Below, piece after piece: positions 6,043 to 8,078 of a stretch of DNA of 8,078 nucleotides. The stretch spans positions 1-8,078 of the forward strand of contig JAUMWZ010000070.1 in NCBI GenBank assembly GCA_030529405.1, read 5' to 3'. The translations under genes were made by a program, and so were the position numbers. Within the stretch, counting starts at the first letter, position 1. Every line of letters begins with the position of its first letter. The notes beneath the pieces are model-generated. The model ran no database searches and had not been told where the DNA came from. It saw nothing but the letters and a program-made list of their open reading frames with translations. The DNA is from Bacteroides sp. (GTDB lineage Bacteria; Bacteroidota; Bacteroidia; Bacteroidales; Bacteroidaceae).

Positions 6043-7866
6043 TTATTTCTCTGCTTTGAATCCTAATTCGTTTACTTCTATTCTTGCTTTTTCAGCATTT
6101 GGACTTGTAGCCTCTATTTTAACAAATCTTGCCTTTATAGATTTATCGAACGAAACAGTTTGAGGAATAGGGTTATTCACTATATTGCTGAACTCGCCAT
6201 TGCTTATTACCTCCGTCCAACTATTACCGTCAAGACTAACTTTAACACTATATTTGAATGCAATGTTTGTTTTATAATCTGCATTTATAGGAGCGTAAGT
6301 AAAACCTAAAAGGTTATGTTCTACTCCTAAATCTATTGTTATAGGTTGAGTTTCAACTACCTTCCAAGTTTTTCTATCAATATTATTGAAGTCTTGATTG
6401 CTTACGGTTTCTTTTATTTCTTCAGCAAAGAAAGCTCCAACGTTGCTTATATTTGCCAGTGCTCTTGTTTTGTTAATAGTAATCTTTATAGCATCTGTTT
6501 TCACTGCATTAAATCTCACCATTCTCTTATAGCCTATTGTAGTTCCTCGTGCTATTTGCTTCCATTGACCATTTACACTTGCTTCAATAGTAAATTCTTC
6601 TACTCTTTGTCCCTTAGTAATATCTTCTTGTAGCATAAACACGTTTACATCTGTTGCATTTTTTAGTTTATAGACCACAGATTTGCCTTCTTTTAGTTTC
6701 TTATAAACATTTGGTTTTGCCACAAAATTATTAGAGAATGTTTTGTCTATGTATGTAGAAAACTCTTTAAGCCTGTTTACATCAGCCTCATTTATAAGAC
6801 CTCTTCTATCTGGAGGAATGTTTAGTAGTAGCACAGAGTTATATCCCACAGACTCGAAGTATATATTCATAAGGTGTCGCAAAGACTTAACCTTGCTGTC
6901 TTGTGATTTATGATAGAACCAACCTGGACGTATTGACACATCAACTTCAGATGGATACCAGAACAACTCTGTTGCTTTAGCCAATATTTCTCTACTGCCT
7001 AGGTCTTTAGACTTATTGCGTACATCTAATCTTCCATTATTTTCTTTTGCACGCGAGTATACCTCAGGTGTAAGCACTGTTGCACTCCACTCTGTTTCTC
7101 TACCGAGTCCGCTTTCATTACCTACCCATCTGACGTCATCTCCCATTATTGCCATCACAGCTTTAGGTTGTAACTTTTGTATAGTCTTATAGAATGCGTC
7201 CCAATCGTATATTTGTTTCTTTCCATTTGGTCCTTCGCCATTGGCTCCGTCAAACCAAACTTCGTGTACTTCGCCATAGTTTGTCAAAAGTTCTGTTAAT
7301 TGCTCAATGAAAAACTGATTATATTTAGGCGAGTCTCCATAGCAATCTGCATTCCTGTCCCAAGGAGATAAGTAAACACCGAACTTCATTCCATACTTAT
7401 CACAAGCTTGTCTTAGTTCTTTTACAACATCACCTTTGCCGTATTTCCATGGCGACGACTCTACAGAATGCTTTGTTGTTTTTGTTGGCCATAGGCAGAA
7501 ACCATCGTGGTGCTTAGCTGTTAGTATTACCATCTTAAAGCCTGTTTCTTTAAGGCTTTTTACCCATTGTTCTGCATCTAGTTCTGTTGGATTGAATAGT
7601 TTAGGGTCTTCTTTTCCGTCCCCCCATTCTCTGCCTGTAAAGGTGTTTATACCGAAGTGTAAGAAAGCTGTTAGTTCCATCTTTTGCCAATCTAATTGTT
7701 GCTTTGTAGGAACAAGTCTGGCAGCCATATCTACCTTTTGTTGTAGTGTTGCGTTAGCAGGAAACTTGACATTCTTAACGTAATATCCCTTCTTTTGCGC
7801 GTTTATATTTATCGCAGCAGAAAGAAGAAAAGCAAATAATGCGATGTTCAAATAAATTTTCTTCAT
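6043..7866 (-). CDS. Secreted GH29 alpha-L-fucosidase with C-terminal beta-sandwich domains
   Basis: The enzyme removes alpha-L-fucose from glycans. From the ATG at 7866 it has 607 residues and a signal peptide cleaved after about Ala23 (NINA/QKKG). The GH29 barrel covers about residues 45-375: LHFGINTF at 69-76, KHHDGFCLW at 118-126, and HEVWFDGANG at 201-210, in which Asp206 is the expected nucleophile. ETEWS at 257-261 may hold the acid/base Glu, as in the alpha-1,3/4-specific type; this is inference. NSVLLLNIPPDRRG (343-356) closes the barrel. A first beta-rich region covers about 385-485 and an F5/8-type (CBM32-like) domain about 490-605, probably binding glycan. The frame is open to an ATG at 7902, but that codon overlaps the -7 promoter element and adds 12 residues before the signal peptide, so 7866 is preferred. 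Confidence 0.92.
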   Translation of the reverse strand: MKKIYLNIALFAFLLSAAININAQKKGYYVKNVKFPANATLQQKVDMAARLVPTKQQLDWQKMELTAFLHFGINTFTGREWGDGKEDPKLFNPTELDAEQWVKSLKETGFKMVILTAKHHDGFCLWPTKTTKHSVESSPWKYGKGDVVKELRQACDKYGMKFGVYLSPWDRNADCYGDSPKYNQFFIEQLTELLTNYGEVHEVWFDGANGEGPNGKKQIYDWDAFYKTIQKLQPKAVMAIMGDDVRWVGNESGLGRETEWSATVLTPEVYSRAKENNGRLDVRNKSKDLGSREILAKATELFWYPSEVDVSIRPGWFYHKSQDSKVKSLRHLMNIYFESVGYNSVLLLNIPPDRRGLINEADVNRLKEFSTYIDKTFSNNFVAKPNVYKKLKEGKSVVYKLKNATDVNVFMLQEDITKGQRVEEFTIEASVNGQWKQIARGTTIGYKRMVRFNAVKTDAIKITINKTRALANISNVGAFFAEEIKETVSNQDFNNIDRKTWKVVETQPITIDLGVEHNLLGFTYAPINADYKTNIAFKYSVKVSLDGNSWTEVISNGEFSNIVNNPIPQTVSFDKSIKARFVKIEATSPNAEKARIEVNELGFKAEK

Positions 7867-7899
7867 AGAGTGAATATTGGTTTTACGTATTTGGTAACG

Positions 7900-7930
7900 C
7901 AAATATAGTTATTTACTTGGTTAAACAAAA
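7900..7930 (-). promoter_or_regulatory. Putative Bacteroidota-type promoter of the fucosidase gene
   Basis: On the - strand TATATTTG (7907-7900) matches TAnnTTTG, with a -33-like TTTG (7929-7926) 18 bases upstream. Transcription would start near 7893, giving a leader of about 26 bases to the ATG at 7866. The same TATATTTG octamer is used at the sulfatase promoter, so the two genes may have similar basal promoters. Array E begins 17 bases upstream of the -33 element. Confidence 0.58.
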
Positions 7931-7946
7931 CTTATCCTTTCGTTTG

Positions 7947-8078
7947 AGAAATATATTTAGTGTTTAATGTATATAATATATTGATTTTAGAACCAATATA
8001 CACTTTATCATATAACCATATATAGTTTATATTTTGACGATATACAGTTTGGAAATAGACTATATATATTTTATAAAT
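7947..8078. repeat. 22-bp tandem repeat array E (6 units, reaches window end)
   Basis: Units begin at 7947, 7969, 7991, 8013, 8035 and 8057, all exactly 22 bases apart. The last four are good matches, with centres AATATACACTTT, CATATATAGTTT, GATATACAGTTT and TATATATATTTT; the first two are degenerate. The array sits upstream of the fucosidase promoter, and its last unit ends exactly at the window edge, so further units may lie beyond. No gene is visible in this stretch. Confidence 0.72.

Noticed and set aside
7867..7902. Upstream ATG at 7902 for the fucosidase
   Set aside because: The codon lies within the putative -7 element and places a charged stretch before the signal peptide.
405..8078. 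CRISPR array interpretation of the 22-bp repeats
   Set aside because: Repeats are degenerate, the variable part is only about 6 bases, the arrays are scattered over five gaps and there are no cas genes.

Overview
The window looks like chromosome of a low-GC member of the Bacteroidota, most likely order Bacteroidales. Three things point there. The gene neighbourhood bamD / RNA polymerase omega / DUF4293 is typical of that group. The promoters fit the TTTG...TAnnTTTG pattern rather than -35/-10. The lipoprotein, Ser-type sulfatase and GH29 fucosidase are of Bacteroidales type. I cannot name the genus from the sequence alone.

Layout. Positions 1-4038 hold housekeeping genes on the + strand: the 3' part of gmk (guanylate kinase), nadD, menA (ATGA overlap with nadD), then a promoter followed by bamD, an omega subunit gene and a DUF4293 membrane protein, closed by a strong intrinsic terminator at 4057-4092. 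Positions 4240-7866 hold two exported carbohydrate-active enzymes on the - strand: a Ser-type (formylglycine-dependent) S1 sulfatase and a GH29 alpha-L-fucosidase. Each has its own recognisable promoter, and the fucosidase also has its own terminator. Together they suggest the cell trims sulfated, fucosylated host or algal glycans; this is inference from enzyme families.

The most unusual content is intergenic. Five of the longer gaps (405-492, 2075-2184, about 4091-4221, 5865-5952 and 7947 to the window end) carry degenerate tandem arrays with a 22-bp period. The consensus is a 16-bp perfect palindrome, AAACTATATATAGTTT, followed by about 6 variable bases. Units have diverged strongly in sequence, yet the 22-bp phase is kept almost without indels, and the array recurs between unrelated genes. 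I do not recognise this family. It could be arrays of protein-binding sites (22 bp is close to two helical turns), a repeat that folds into RNA hairpins, or an extragenic repeat family. About 24 units are visible here.
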